The translations under genes and the position numbers were made by a program. Of a stretch of DNA of 64,000 nucleotides, positions 15,999 through 25,183 are shown piece by piece. The stretch comes from Pseudophaeobacter sp. EL27 (GTDB lineage Bacteria; Pseudomonadota; Alphaproteobacteria; Rhodobacterales; Rhodobacteraceae), in the NCBI RefSeq assembly GCF_900313025.1, contig NZ_OMPQ01000015.1:9775-73774 (forward strand). Direction: 5' to 3'. The notes under the pieces are model-generated. The model did no database searches. It was not told the DNA's origin and was given only the letters and a program-made list of their open reading frames with translations. Every line of letters begins with the position of its first letter. Position 1 is the first letter of the stretch.

Positions 15999-17501
15999 AT
16001 GGCCAATTTGATTGTGTGCTGCGATGGAACTTGGAACACCCCCGATCAAGAGGACAACGGTCAACCTGCACCGACCAACGTGTTCAAACTGCATGGCGCA
16101 CTAGCGCCCTCTGACGCAGGCGGCGCACCTCAGCATGCCTATTACCGGGCAGGCGTCGGCACGTCGGGCAACCTCATGGACAAGGCTTTGGGTGGCGCTC
16201 TGGGCGTGGGCCTCGGCCAGGACATCAAAAGCGCCTATAACTGGCTGTGCCAAACCTTTGACCCCGACACATCGCAGATATTTCTGTTTGGCTTTTCGCG
16301 CGGGGCTTATACGGTTCGGTCTTTGGCTGGGATGATCGGACGGTGCGGCCTTTTAGTCCATGACGACGACACACCCGAGGTTAAGCGATGGGCCGACATC
16401 GACGCGGTGTATGAACTCTATCGCGGCCCAAAGCAGCTCGCTAAGCAAAAGATAAAGCACTACACACGGCATGACGACGTGACGATCCATTTCATGGGTG
16501 TCTGGGACACAGTAGGCGCGTTGGGTATTCCCGATGAATTACCAATCGATTTCATCTATCGCCGTAAGGATGCGCGGTTTCACGATACCCAATTGGGTGA
16601 CAACGTACGCTGCGCGCGGCACGCGGTAGCTATCGACGAACGACGCCTGACCTTCGCGCCTACATTGTGGTCCAATCCACGCCCAGACAGGGTAAAGCAA
16701 GTCTGGTTCCCCGGCGTACACGGAGACCTGGGCGGGTCCTATGCCGAAAGAGGTCTTGGAGATATCGCGCTGCAATGGATGATAAATGAGGCACAGGCCG
16801 AAGATCTTGCGTTCAAGGATGGTGCCCTGTCACAGATCAAGCCCGACCACCAAGGCGTTCTACATGACTCTGTCCGCGGTGTGTTTGCAAAGATGCGAAC
16901 GCGGCCCCGCGCAGTGCCGGACATCCGCTCGCCCGCGATCCATCTGACCGCGCGCGCGCGGTCAGATGATCCGCCCCTGATCCAGCCGGAATACTGGCCG
17001 ACAGAGGTCCTCGTGCAAGGGCAGAGCCGCAGCTTCGATGTATTTGCACGGGACCGATGGAACACCACGGATCTTTACCTTGAAGCGGGCGCGACCTATC
17101 GGTTTGAGGCGAAGGGTGAGTGGTTGGATGCGAGCATCCGATGCTCGCCAGACGGGCCGGTCACGTCATTCAGCCTCGGCCAGCTTTTTCAAGCGCCCAC
17201 CTGGATCAGCCGAAAACTGCAAGAGCGTAGGCGTGAAAAGCGCAGCAACGCAAGCGCGATCGTTCCGGGTGCCCCCCGCGAGAGCAAAGCTCCTTACTTT
17301 TGTCTGATTGGTGTGGTGGCGAGTGGGATCGGTGCTGACGACAAAACCAAAGAACTGATGCCCCACGACACCTTTCAAATCGGCAGCTCGAACACCCATA
17401 CACCTGATGAGAGCGGATATCTGTACTGCTTTGCCAATGACCTCTGGTCCCTTTATGGCAACAATAAAGGCTGCGTCCATCTCACTGTATCACGACAGTA
17501 G
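15999..17501 (+). CDS. DUF2235 alpha/beta hydrolase with C-terminal PA-IL-lectin-like domain
   Basis: This 500-residue protein begins with the DUF2235 signature LIVCCDGTWNTP. The nucleophile motif GFSRGAYTVR places the catalytic Ser at about residue 100, and the family's conserved VWDTVGALG and WFPGVHGDLGGSY follow. DUF2235 is related to Tle1-type phospholipases. The last 150 residues resemble the PA-IL galactose-lectin fold (TYRFEAKGEWLD, FANDLWSLYGNNKGCVHLTV), which may target the enzyme to glycans or membranes (inference). A GCAGGAGGC ribosome site precedes the ATG. No type VI secretion genes lie nearby, so a secretion role is not supported by context. It stands at the junction between phage early genes and the putative defence cargo. 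Confidence 0.8.
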   Translation: MANLIVCCDGTWNTPDQEDNGQPAPTNVFKLHGALAPSDAGGAPQHAYYRAGVGTSGNLMDKALGGALGVGLGQDIKSAYNWLCQTFDPDTSQIFLFGFSRGAYTVRSLAGMIGRCGLLVHDDDTPEVKRWADIDAVYELYRGPKQLAKQKIKHYTRHDDVTIHFMGVWDTVGALGIPDELPIDFIYRRKDARFHDTQLGDNVRCARHAVAIDERRLTFAPTLWSNPRPDRVKQVWFPGVHGDLGGSYAERGLGDIALQWMINEAQAEDLAFKDGALSQIKPDHQGVLHDSVRGVFAKMRTRPRAVPDIRSPAIHLTARARSDDPPLIQPEYWPTEVLVQGQSRSFDVFARDRWNTTDLYLEAGATYRFEAKGEWLDASIRCSPDGPVTSFSLGQLFQAPTWISRKLQERRREKRSNASAIVPGAPRESKAPYFCLIGVVASGIGADDKTKELMPHDTFQIGSSNTHTPDESGYLYCFANDLWSLYGNNKGCVHLTVSRQ

Positions 17502-17772
17502 TAGAGTGGCCCAATGGGTGCGAACGGCCCAAACCAGACACTCGCCCGAACATTATGATGCCGCAGTCGCAGCAAGCATTGCTGCCATTCGCTGTACCTA
17601 CAGAATGCAGCATCTAACATCGCCGTAAGCTCTACAAGATTTCACAGTAGAGCACCCATTGCTCGGCCTCTGCGTAAGGTGGCCATTCCGCTGGTTGTAG
17701 GCCAACGCTGGAGCTTCTATTACTGTGAAACAGCTTCTGGTTCAGTACGGTAAGCGCTTTTGAAAGGCGATC

Positions 17773-20700
17773 ATGACTAACAGCATCCTTGCGCGGCGAC
17801 TGAGCGGCGTTGACGCCGATGGCAAATTATTTGAGCTGCCTCAAACTGATCTCCTAGGTCGGAAAAAACCCATTCTCGTCTTGGGCGATGCTGGAATGGG
17901 AAAGACGACACTGTTAGAAGAAATCGGACAAGAGGCAGGCTACAAATTTGTTCACGCAAGACGCCTAATCAGATCGCATGATCCTTCAAAACTCTTAGGT
18001 GACGCGACTACCTTCGTTATAGACGCACTTGATGAACTGGCAGTGCAAGCTGAAGGAGATGCTGTCGACGCCGTCCTCGCTTCGCTTGAAGCGGCAGGGT
18101 TCCCAAACTTCATTCTTTCTTGCCGGGTGGCTGATTGGAGAAGCGCGACGAGCGTGCAAGCTGTGGGAGACACCTATGGGGACGATCCACTCGAGCTGTT
18201 TCTTAAACCGATCTCTCGGGATGACGCTCGTAGTCTTTTGTCGAAGGACATCGGAGATGAGCGTGCCGATACCGTTCTCAGTCATTTCGAAGAAAATGGG
18301 CTTGAAGGACTGTTTGGCAACCCTCAGACGCTGAAGCTGATTAGAGCTGTCGCTAGCAGTGAGGAACTGCCTGTTTCAAAAGCGGCGCTGTTCAGCCTTG
18401 CAGTGACAAAGATGTGGGCCGAGCATAGTCAAAAAAAAGCAGACTCGTCACTGTCTAGGCTACATGAAAGCGCAGCATTAGATGGGGCTGGGGCCGCATT
18501 CTCTTCTCTAATCTTGACTGGCAAGAGAGCTGTATCCAGGTCATCCGCCCTGGCGATGGACCAAGATGATCTTCCTGTGACGGAAGTTGGCATGCTGGCA
18601 TCGCGGAACGCTCTCGATGCAGTCTTAGGCAGTCGGCTGCTCACAAGTAACGTTGAGGGCGACCCAGATAGGTTTAGCTACACGCACAGGAGCGTTGGCG
18701 AGTTCATCGCAGCTCGTTGGCTCGCGCAAAAAGCAGATACTGACAGAAAACGACGACGCCTGCTAAAGCTGTTTCATGGGCATGGGCTTGTTCCCGCGAG
18801 TCTTAGAGGTGTTCATGCATGGCTTGCCCAAGATGCTCACCTGGCTCCGCAAGTTATTGCGGCTGATCCAATGGGCGTGGTGGAGTATGGCGACACTGAC
18901 AACTTTTCGGATCAGCAGGCGCGCGCTTTGTTGGAAGCACTGTTCGAACTAGGCGATCGGGACCCCCGGTACTATAACTTCGACAAAACCCATTCATTGA
19001 GGGGGATTGCAAAGACATCTCTTTGCAATGAAATCAGAAATTTAATTGTATCTCGGTCGACGCCGTTCTTTCTGAGAGCAATGCTCTTGCATTCAGTTTT
19101 TGGATCACCGGTTGCGACTTTGCTGTCAAAAACCCTCGAAGACATGGTGCTTGATCCAACTGTCACGTTCCATGAACGACGAATTGCTGGTGATGTACTG
19201 TCCGACTTGTCAAAAGATCATACTGACTGGGCTCAATTGCTAGCAGAACTTCACGATTTAGCGGATGAAAGTTCGCTACGGCTCGCGGTGGAATTACTTC
19301 CTGGCCTCGGCTTCGCAGGTCCAACTAACACCCAAATCGTCGAGTTGATTGTTGCGTTCAGCGGGCTTAGCCTCTGTCATTTCCCTCAAACAAAACGACA
19401 TAGAATTAGTGGGTTCCTATGGGGCCTAGAGAAAAAGCTTCCTGACGATCGAATTGAACCCGTTCTCAACATCCTAGCGGAGTATTTGATTGCTCTACTT
19501 GGTGATGCTTACGATCGCCTTGAAGACTCAGCTGCTATCAACGTTGTTTACGCCCTCACCGAAAGACGCTTGGCGCTTGGCGGTGTTGATCCGCTAAAGC
19601 TGTGGAAATGGCTATCATCCATTGGAGACTGTCGTGGCTTTCGCGACGACTCTCAAAAGGCAATTTCAAACTGGCTAAGGAACAACAACGATGCGAGGCG
19701 AAGAATTCAGCGTTTTGCGTTGCTGGAAGAAACGGGTTCCAAAACAGTATGGATGCGCGGCTGGAGGCTTAGCGACCATCTTAACGGCCTATCTCCAGAT
19801 GAGGGCGATATCGTCGCGCTTCTGGATTGTCTCGATCCGGTGACCGAAGCTCAAGGAGACCGTTGGAAGGACCTTGTCCGCCTATGCCCCCACAATGAAG
19901 AACGTGGGGAAAGAGTGCGCAAAGCCGCTGATCCATTCGCGATAGAAAAAGATGGTAAGGCATTCCTTGAGCAACTGGCAAAGCCAGAAGTCCCAGAATG
20001 GCAGATAAAGCAAGAACAGCGTGACCGAAAACGAAAAGAGGAAAAGCAGAAGTCGTGGGCAGAGCACAGAGCCAACTTTCTCAAACATATCGATGATCTT
20101 CGCGGTGGGCGATATGGTGAGGTCGTTAACCCAGCAAAGGCATATTTGAACCTATACTCCGACATGGGCAACGACGTGCCTGCCCATGAACGGATCGAAC
20201 AGTGGTTAGGGCCGGAGCTTCAGGACGCGGCGTTTAAGGGTTTTGAAGCCTATCTATCGAACGAAGGATCGACACCTACGGCTAGAGAAATTGCTGAGTC
20301 CTACGCTGAAAGCAAACGTTGGGATGCTGCATACATATTCGTTGCGGCAGCCGCCGAGAGAGTCCGCAACAATAAGCCTCTTGATGATCTTTCTGACGAG
20401 AGGCTACTCGCTGTTCTTCTCGAAATTCGACTAACCCCTATCTTGAATCATGCAAAAATCGACCGAGTGTCCGAAGTGGTGGAGCAAGAAGTCAAGAACA
20501 GGCCAGGGCTTTGGGAGGCGTTCTGGCGCTTGCGGGTTGAGCCACAGCTTGAATCCCAAAAAGAGCACGTTGACGGGCTCTATGAAATCGCTCGTGCAAC
20601 GAATGGCGAAGGCATGGCGATTGATCTCGCATGTGAATGGCTGGAACGCTTTCCAAAGATGACGCATCGCGCAGAAACCGAGCTTATCGACTGTCTTATC

Positions 20701-21786
20701 GCAGCTAACAAATTCGGATTTCTGAAGAAATATGTGGATGAGCGTAGAGCGAGCAATATTAATGATGACGAGCGGCGTTCTGATTGGGACGCGGTTGCAT
20801 TTCTTGTTGACTATGATGTTGTTCAAGAAAACCTCTTCGACACGAGGCATGAGGATCCAGACTTCCTATGGCACCTGCGGTCACGTCTCTGTCGACGCCA
20901 TGATGAAGGTCCACCTGTACCGCTCTCCGCAGGGCAACTTTCTTGGATCATAAATGGATTCCGGAAGATGTGGCGGAACGTGCCTCATCCCAGTGGCGGA
21001 ACAACCGGAGATGCCAACCCTTGGGACGCGGCAGAGTATCTAGGGGTGCTAATCAACCGCCTTGGAGGGTTAACTTCGGTTGAAGCAGTGGGAGAGTTGC
21101 GCGCATTGCGGGACGCGCCCACTGATAGTTACACTGATTATCTCAAGAGAACCTTCGCGGAACAGGCTCAAAAGGTTGTCGAAGAGAAATACGTGTCGCC
21201 CAAACTTGCTGACCTCGAGTCCGTGCTGATCGATGCAGCTCCAAAATCAATGGATCAACTTCAAGCAGTTGTGCTTGAGGAAATAGTCGAAGCTCAACGC
21301 AAAATTCGGTCTCACCCAGTTGATTGGTATAAAGACTTCTTCGTAGAAGGCGTACCTAAAAATGAAGAAGACTGCCGGGACACTCTGTTGAAGATTCTTG
21401 GTGACTATCCGCATGGAATTCTTTGTGAGCCAGAAGGCCATCTTGCCGATGACAAGCGCGCCGATATACGTTGCACAATTGACCAGCTGATGTTGCCCAT
21501 TGAAGTCAAGGGACAATGGCACAAGGACCTTTGGCACGCGGCGGACACCCAACTAGACAGGCTGTACAGCAACGATTGGCGTGCTCAACGCAAAGGCATC
21601 TACGTTGTATTTTGGTTTGGACCATTTGTCCCACAAAATAAGAAGCTTAAATGGCCGAAAAGTGGCGCAAAACCTCCTAATTCTGCAGAAGAGCTTCGAG
21701 CCACTCTCATCGAAAACAGCGACGTGGCCAAGGAAGGCAATGTCGAAATTTTCGTTGTAGACTTAGTTAGGCCATTAGCGTCGTGA
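17773..21786 (+). CDS. 1337-aa NACHT/STAND-type NTPase with C-terminal PD-(D/E)XK nuclease domain
   Basis: Walker A GDAGMGKTT (residues 38-46, K44) and the Walker B/NACHT motif FVIDALDE (81-88) sit at the extreme N terminus, with no domain before them. A long helical region of about 1000 residues follows, including a highly charged segment near residue 740 (KQEQRDRKRKEEKQK). This could be a repeat-type sensor. The C terminus carries a restriction-endonuclease-like core: DCRDTLLKIL, then D1231 (ADIRC) and E1244-x-K1246 (PIEVKGQ), the spacing of PD-(D/E)XK enzymes. STAND NTPases with nuclease domains commonly act in anti-phage defence by nucleotide-dependent activation, but known Avs proteins carry the effector at the N terminus, so this arrangement is reversed. 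The next gene starts inside its stop codon (GTGA), so the two are coupled. Base composition looks more AT-rich than the core genes, consistent with transfer. I cannot name an established system. Confidence 0.8.
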   Translation: MTNSILARRLSGVDADGKLFELPQTDLLGRKKPILVLGDAGMGKTTLLEEIGQEAGYKFVHARRLIRSHDPSKLLGDATTFVIDALDELAVQAEGDAVDAVLASLEAAGFPNFILSCRVADWRSATSVQAVGDTYGDDPLELFLKPISRDDARSLLSKDIGDERADTVLSHFEENGLEGLFGNPQTLKLIRAVASSEELPVSKAALFSLAVTKMWAEHSQKKADSSLSRLHESAALDGAGAAFSSLILTGKRAVSRSSALAMDQDDLPVTEVGMLASRNALDAVLGSRLLTSNVEGDPDRFSYTHRSVGEFIAARWLAQKADTDRKRRRLLKLFHGHGLVPASLRGVHAWLAQDAHLAPQVIAADPMGVVEYGDTDNFSDQQARALLEALFELGDRDPRYYNFDKTHSLRGIAKTSLCNEIRNLIVSRSTPFFLRAMLLHSVFGSPVATLLSKTLEDMVLDPTVTFHERRIAGDVLSDLSKDHTDWAQLLAELHDLADESSLRLAVELLPGLGFAGPTNTQIVELIVAFSGLSLCHFPQTKRHRISGFLWGLEKKLPDDRIEPVLNILAEYLIALLGDAYDRLEDSAAINVVYALTERRLALGGVDPLKLWKWLSSIGDCRGFRDDSQKAISNWLRNNNDARRRIQRFALLEETGSKTVWMRGWRLSDHLNGLSPDEGDIVALLDCLDPVTEAQGDRWKDLVRLCPHNEERGERVRKAADPFAIEKDGKAFLEQLAKPEVPEWQIKQEQRDRKRKEEKQKSWAEHRANFLKHIDDLRGGRYGEVVNPAKAYLNLYSDMGNDVPAHERIEQWLGPELQDAAFKGFEAYLSNEGSTPTAREIAESYAESKRWDAAYIFVAAAAERVRNNKPLDDLSDERLLAVLLEIRLTPILNHAKIDRVSEVVEQEVKNRPGLWEAFWRLRVEPQLESQKEHVDGLYEIARATNGEGMAIDLACEWLERFPKMTHRAETELIDCLIAANKFGFLKKYVDERRASNINDDERRSDWDAVAFLVDYDVVQENLFDTRHEDPDFLWHLRSRLCRRHDEGPPVPLSAGQLSWIINGFRKMWRNVPHPSGGTTGDANPWDAAEYLGVLINRLGGLTSVEAVGELRALRDAPTDSYTDYLKRTFAEQAQKVVEEKYVSPKLADLESVLIDAAPKSMDQLQAVVLEEIVEAQRKIRSHPVDWYKDFFVEGVPKNEEDCRDTLLKILGDYPHGILCEPEGHLADDKRADIRCTIDQLMLPIEVKGQWHKDLWHAADTQLDRLYSNDWRAQRKGIYVVFWFGPFVPQNKKLKWPKSGAKPPNSAEELRATLIENSDVAKEGNVEIFVVDLVRPLAS

Positions 21787-23003
21787 TTGCTCGTGCCACG
21801 CAGGACATGCTCCTATCTAGATTACTTCATAGCAGGGTTGTGATAATCCGAGCTTTGCCTAGGGCTGGACGTACTTCTCTATTGAAAGCGCTGGCCAAAG
21901 AGATGGACGATGGTTCAGTAATAATTGCTGGCGAGGACTTTGCTGGCTCAGTTCCTCAAGAAATCCAAGCTGCATTTGGCGAGAGAGCAGTTTTTGTCGA
22001 CGCAATACAAACAATTCAAGTAGCAAGCGTTGACATGATTATCCGTTCATGCATCGAACACAAGCAGGCCTCACCAAGATTCATTCTTGTTTGCCGAAAT
22101 GCAAAAGCCGAACAAGAGCTAAGTGGCGCTCTCATCGGGATAGCCACGGACCTTGAGCTTCCGCCGATCCAAGTTTTGGAGCATTTGAACGATGAACGAT
22201 CGCTGCAGACTACTCAGGGCCCGTCGAGCGCCGCAGCTCCCCAAGCGCAATCGTCCAACACGCCTGAATGGAACAAAGAAGCCCTTTGGCTGCGCGGTGG
22301 TCTTCCCGAAAGTCTCAATGCAGATAGTGATCGCCAGAGCTATTCCTGGAGATCAGATTACCTTGCTTCTATGCTAAATCAAGACTTGGATTGTTGGGGA
22401 ATCGACGCAAGTGATCGCCTTCCCGCGGTTTTTCAATATGTTGCCAACAACAACGGTGAGCAATTTGACGATGCGAATTGTGCAAAAATCCTTTCAGTCA
22501 AGAGGGAGAGTATCAGAAAATCTCTAAACCTTCTTGAAAGGATGGGTCTCCTACGACGCCTGCTGAATTGGCCCGCCGGAAGTAATCAAAGTCTCAACTC
22601 CATGCCGGTCTTCTACGTCAGAGATTGTGGCTTACTGCACGCAGCTCTCGGTATCGGGTCTGTGGAACACCTTCGCTCGCACGACGCTCTAGGTCACAGT
22701 TGGGAGAGCTTCGTAATTGAAGCTATCGTCAATGCATCAAATGGTAATGCGACGCCCGCGTTCTATCGGGACAAAGAGAAAAACGAGATCGACCTAGTCC
22801 TGCGTTTTCCTAGCGACGCGATCTACGCAATCGAGATAAAGGTGAGTTCTGATGCGAAGGCGAAGAAAGGTTTTGCGATTGGATGCAATACAATTGGAGC
22901 AACACAAAGGTTGGTAGTCCACTCTGGCGAAACGGATTTCACTTCAAAAGAGGGTGTGCCTCGGCTCAATCTCATTTCCGCGCTTAAGCGATTACCACAT
23001 TGA
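21783..23003 (+). CDS. AAA/DUF4143-like protein with degenerate ATPase motifs and nuclease-fold C terminus
   Basis: This 406-residue protein starts at GTG 21783 within the stop of the upstream NTPase gene. It follows the AAA-DUF4143 layout, but the P-loop reads ALPRAGRTS, with the Walker lysine replaced by R30, and Walker B reads VFVDAIQ where VFLDEIQ is usual. ATP hydrolysis is therefore doubtful. A middle winged-helix-like region (CAKILSVKRESIRKSLNLLERMG) leads to the DUF4143 end: FYVRDCGLLHAALGI, GHSWESFVIEAI and a PD-(D/E)XK-like core NEIDLVLRF...AIEIK that keeps its acidic residues and lysine. Coupling to the large NACHT-nuclease implies a two-component complex. Loss of the ATPase motifs suggests it has become a structural or sensing partner (inference). 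Confidence 0.75.
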   Translation: MIARATQDMLLSRLLHSRVVIIRALPRAGRTSLLKALAKEMDDGSVIIAGEDFAGSVPQEIQAAFGERAVFVDAIQTIQVASVDMIIRSCIEHKQASPRFILVCRNAKAEQELSGALIGIATDLELPPIQVLEHLNDERSLQTTQGPSSAAAPQAQSSNTPEWNKEALWLRGGLPESLNADSDRQSYSWRSDYLASMLNQDLDCWGIDASDRLPAVFQYVANNNGEQFDDANCAKILSVKRESIRKSLNLLERMGLLRRLLNWPAGSNQSLNSMPVFYVRDCGLLHAALGIGSVEHLRSHDALGHSWESFVIEAIVNASNGNATPAFYRDKEKNEIDLVLRFPSDAIYAIEIKVSSDAKAKKGFAIGCNTIGATQRLVVHSGETDFTSKEGVPRLNLISALKRLPH

Positions 23004-23656
23004 CGAACAACACCGGGCAGCACTAAATCCAAAGTCTGCTTTTTAGTGCAAATCCATCGATGATGCTCCCGCAGCGAAGGTCCGGGTTCCGCCCTATCTG
23101 CATGTACTGGATGCCCGGCTGCTTACCTGGGATGAGTCCGCCTTGAGCTGAGAGCCGACCTTCCGGCACTTCTAGAGTTGATCACTGACCAGGCGGCCCG
23201 CCTTGGCTCGGCGTTAACGGCAGCTATGCGCAGAAAACGGACTTTGCAATTTCCTGCTAAGCGCACCAGATTATCGCGCCTGATATTGTCTGACGCCGCA
23301 ACGCAGCTTTCGCGTTGCAGACGTTCATTCATCTTGCTGTCAGCCGGAAAGTACTTCCATAAGGGTTAGGTGATCTCGCCCTGTTCGGTAGCGGTCAATC
23401 AACGGGCCTAAGCAGGCGAGCAACTACCGGTCTTCGCGCTCGTTGAAGTCATCTGTTTGATCTCCGGCCTTTGTTGGAATCTGCGGCAAATGGCCCGATT
23501 AGAGAAGTAGAGTGTTGGGTTCCAGCCTGGGATGGTGCACTTACTGATTGAATTGTGTCCGCTAAAGAGTCCATTTAATTGTCCATCAACAACGCCGTTC
23601 CATCGGTGCTTTTGTAGATAAAGCGGCATTAGAGTTCGCTAAAGGAGGATCGATAG
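23004..23656 (+). other. Gene-poor stretch between defence pair and small-gene operon
   Basis: I see no convincing gene in these 650 bases. A hairpin with arms GCAACGC and GCGTTGC (23298-23318) is present. The text around 23080-23340 (AGCGAAGGTCCGGGTTC, CGGACTTTGC, GTTGCAGACGTTC) is the kind of degenerate non-coding sequence often seen around mobile regions in roseobacters (from memory). A strong ribosome site, AAAGGAGG, at the right end serves the next gene. Confidence 0.5.
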
Positions 23657-24040
23657 ATGTGTGACAAATACGAAGAGCAATCCACAATGCTCGGAAAGAT
23701 CATTGCAATCTTTGAGCCTCTCGGAATTGAGCCGACAAGCTTGGACGGCAAAGCTCTCTTTGGACAGGCCGAACTCGGCCTCTTTATTTACTGTATGAAC
23801 TGGTTGATCCACGAAGAGGTGATCCGAGTTGATGCCTGCCGAGGTGAGGGCCGGTGGATCGGGTGTCAGCTCACATCCAAAGGGATATTCTTGCTCGGTC
23901 GCGAAGTTGAGATCGGCGGGAAGTGGCTCCCGATGAGAGAGGCGGTGAAGGAAGCTGAGGCTGGTACCTGGGATCGCTCAAAAGCTGGTGAGTTAATGGG
24001 GGGGTTCTTCGCAGGGGCCTTCAAGGCACTTGCCTCATGA
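23657..24040 (+). CDS. Small protein of unknown function, winged-helix-like
   Basis: This is a 127-residue product with a perfect ribosome site (AAAGGAGG) before its ATG. FIYCMNWLIHEEVIRVD followed by WIGCQLTSKGIFLLGRE resembles the helix-plus-wing ending (LT-KG) of winged-helix proteins. The C terminus (GELMGGFFAGAFKALAS) is Gly/Ala-rich and amphipathic. It is the first gene of a run of six small genes. No family recognised. Confidence 0.65.
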   Translation: MCDKYEEQSTMLGKIIAIFEPLGIEPTSLDGKALFGQAELGLFIYCMNWLIHEEVIRVDACRGEGRWIGCQLTSKGIFLLGREVEIGGKWLPMREAVKEAEAGTWDRSKAGELMGGFFAGAFKALAS

Positions 24041-24116
24041 AGGGGAGATTGGGAGAACAAGGCCACCATTCAGAGTGAAACTTTAGTAAACACGTTGCCC
24101 AAGTTAGGAGTTTGAG

Positions 24117-24425
24117 GTGAGCTTGAGGGATGTTCCATATGAAGAGCAGCTTGAGGCAGAGCGCAGGCTAAAAACGCTTGGGCTTAGTCGGCCGGAAGTC
24201 AGCACGTTTGTTCTTTATGGTGTGGGGGTTCCAGGTCTTGCGGCGGCCGTGTTTGAGGGGTTGGCTGGAGAAGGAATGCTGCAAGAGAACATTATCGTCA
24301 TCCTGCTTCTTTGTGTGGTTGGCGCGCTCATCGGTCGGTCAGTGGGACGAGAAAAAGTCGCCTCATACGAGCAAGCGCTGGAGAAGACAGTGAAAGATCT
24401 ACGCCGTGACAGTCGGTCCATCTAA
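24117..24425 (+). CDS. Small two-helix membrane protein
   Basis: This 102-residue product starts with GTG after TTAGGAG. A charged N-terminal helix (EEQLEAERRLKTLGLSRPEV) precedes two hydrophobic segments (FVLYGVGVPGLAAAVFEGLAG; ENIIVILLLCVVGALIG), with a charged cytoplasmic tail. The stop TAA forms part of the next gene's ribosome site (TAAGGAG). Function unknown. Confidence 0.6.
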   Translation: MSLRDVPYEEQLEAERRLKTLGLSRPEVSTFVLYGVGVPGLAAAVFEGLAGEGMLQENIIVILLLCVVGALIGRSVGREKVASYEQALEKTVKDLRRDSRSI

Positions 24426-24437
24426 GGAGTATTTGAA

Positions 24438-24929
24438 GTGGGTGAATTACTTGACCGCGGGTTTCAACGGGAAATCTTGCACGTAGTTGCGAATGACTAT
24501 CCGAGTGCGTCGGACATCCTGGCGACATTCGGGCCTCAGTCAAACAACTCTCTGAAGGTCAATCTCGCTTACCTGCGAGAACATGGGTTGGTAGAATTCA
24601 ACGTACACTCCAACAAGGATGATCAGTTTCCGATGCCGCTCCAGGCAGTGATAACCGCCAAGGGTTTGGACTTCTTGTCGGACGACGGAGGGCTATCGGC
24701 GATCCTTGGGGTTGTGACCGTACAGTTTAGCGAGGAACAGTTTCGCAAACTCCTTCTTGAGAAAATCTCCGCCGCAGATGGAGCGGCTGAAGACAAATCG
24801 GCCATTATTCAAGCCATCGAGGAGATGCCGACGAATGCGCTCAATGAAGTCTTTTCTAGGGCTGTCGATTGGGGCATCGAGCAAGCGCCTGAGGCTTTGG
24901 GTGCGCTACAGAGCGCCTTGGGGCTTTGA
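24438..24929 (+). CDS. Winged-helix-like protein of unknown function
   Basis: This is a 163-residue product, GTG start, ribosome site TAAGGAG overlapping the previous stop. The first half reads as a winged helix: FQREILHVVANDYPSASDI, NNSLKVNLAYLREHGLVEF and a wing ending in ITAKGLDFLSDDGG. The second half is helical (FSEEQFRKLLLEKISAADG, then IIQAIEEMPTNALNEVFSRA). It could be a regulator of the small-gene operon or a DNA-sensing component. Confidence 0.65.
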   Translation: MGELLDRGFQREILHVVANDYPSASDILATFGPQSNNSLKVNLAYLREHGLVEFNVHSNKDDQFPMPLQAVITAKGLDFLSDDGGLSAILGVVTVQFSEEQFRKLLLEKISAADGAAEDKSAIIQAIEEMPTNALNEVFSRAVDWGIEQAPEALGALQSALGL

Positions 24930-24949
24930 TCCAGAAAAGGAGTGGTGAT

Positions 24950-25159
24950 GTGTTGGTGCAGAAGGAAGTATTGAAATTCTTGATCGAAAAAGGGCCTGGG
25001 CGCACTGAACAAGAACTTGCTGAGGCAATATTTGGAAAGAAGGCCTATCAGCAGCAAGTGAACCAGGATTGCCGGATGCTTGCCGATCGAGGCGAAGTCG
25101 ATAGGCGCCGTGACGGCGGGCAGGCAGATCCATTTCGGTATCACCCGGTAAACAGATAG
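24950..25159 (+). CDS. Short winged-helix-like protein
   Basis: This 69-residue product from GTG 24950, seven bases after AAAAGGAG, reads VQKEVLKFLIEKGPGRTEQE, then AIFGKKAYQQQVNQDCRMLADRGEVDRR, a compact helix-turn-helix with wing. In-frame GTG/TTG codons at 24953 and 24956 are alternative starts. It follows the other winged-helix gene and may act with it. Confidence 0.55.
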   Translation: MLVQKEVLKFLIEKGPGRTEQELAEAIFGKKAYQQQVNQDCRMLADRGEVDRRRDGGQADPFRYHPVNR

Positions 25160-25183
25160 AATCCGATTAAGGAGTTTAAGAAT

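Noticed and set aside
15999-17501. Type VI secretion effector locus
   Set aside because: DUF2235 proteins can be T6SS effectors, but no VgrG, PAAR, Hcp, adaptor or immunity-like gene lies beside it.
17773-21786. Standard Avs (AVAST) gene
   Set aside because: The NTPase is at the extreme N terminus and the nuclease at the C terminus, the reverse of the described Avs layout.
23178-23369. Short plus-strand frame in the gap after the DUF4143-like gene
   Set aside because: Arg/Ser-rich translation without ribosome site, lying in degenerate intergenic sequence with a hairpin.
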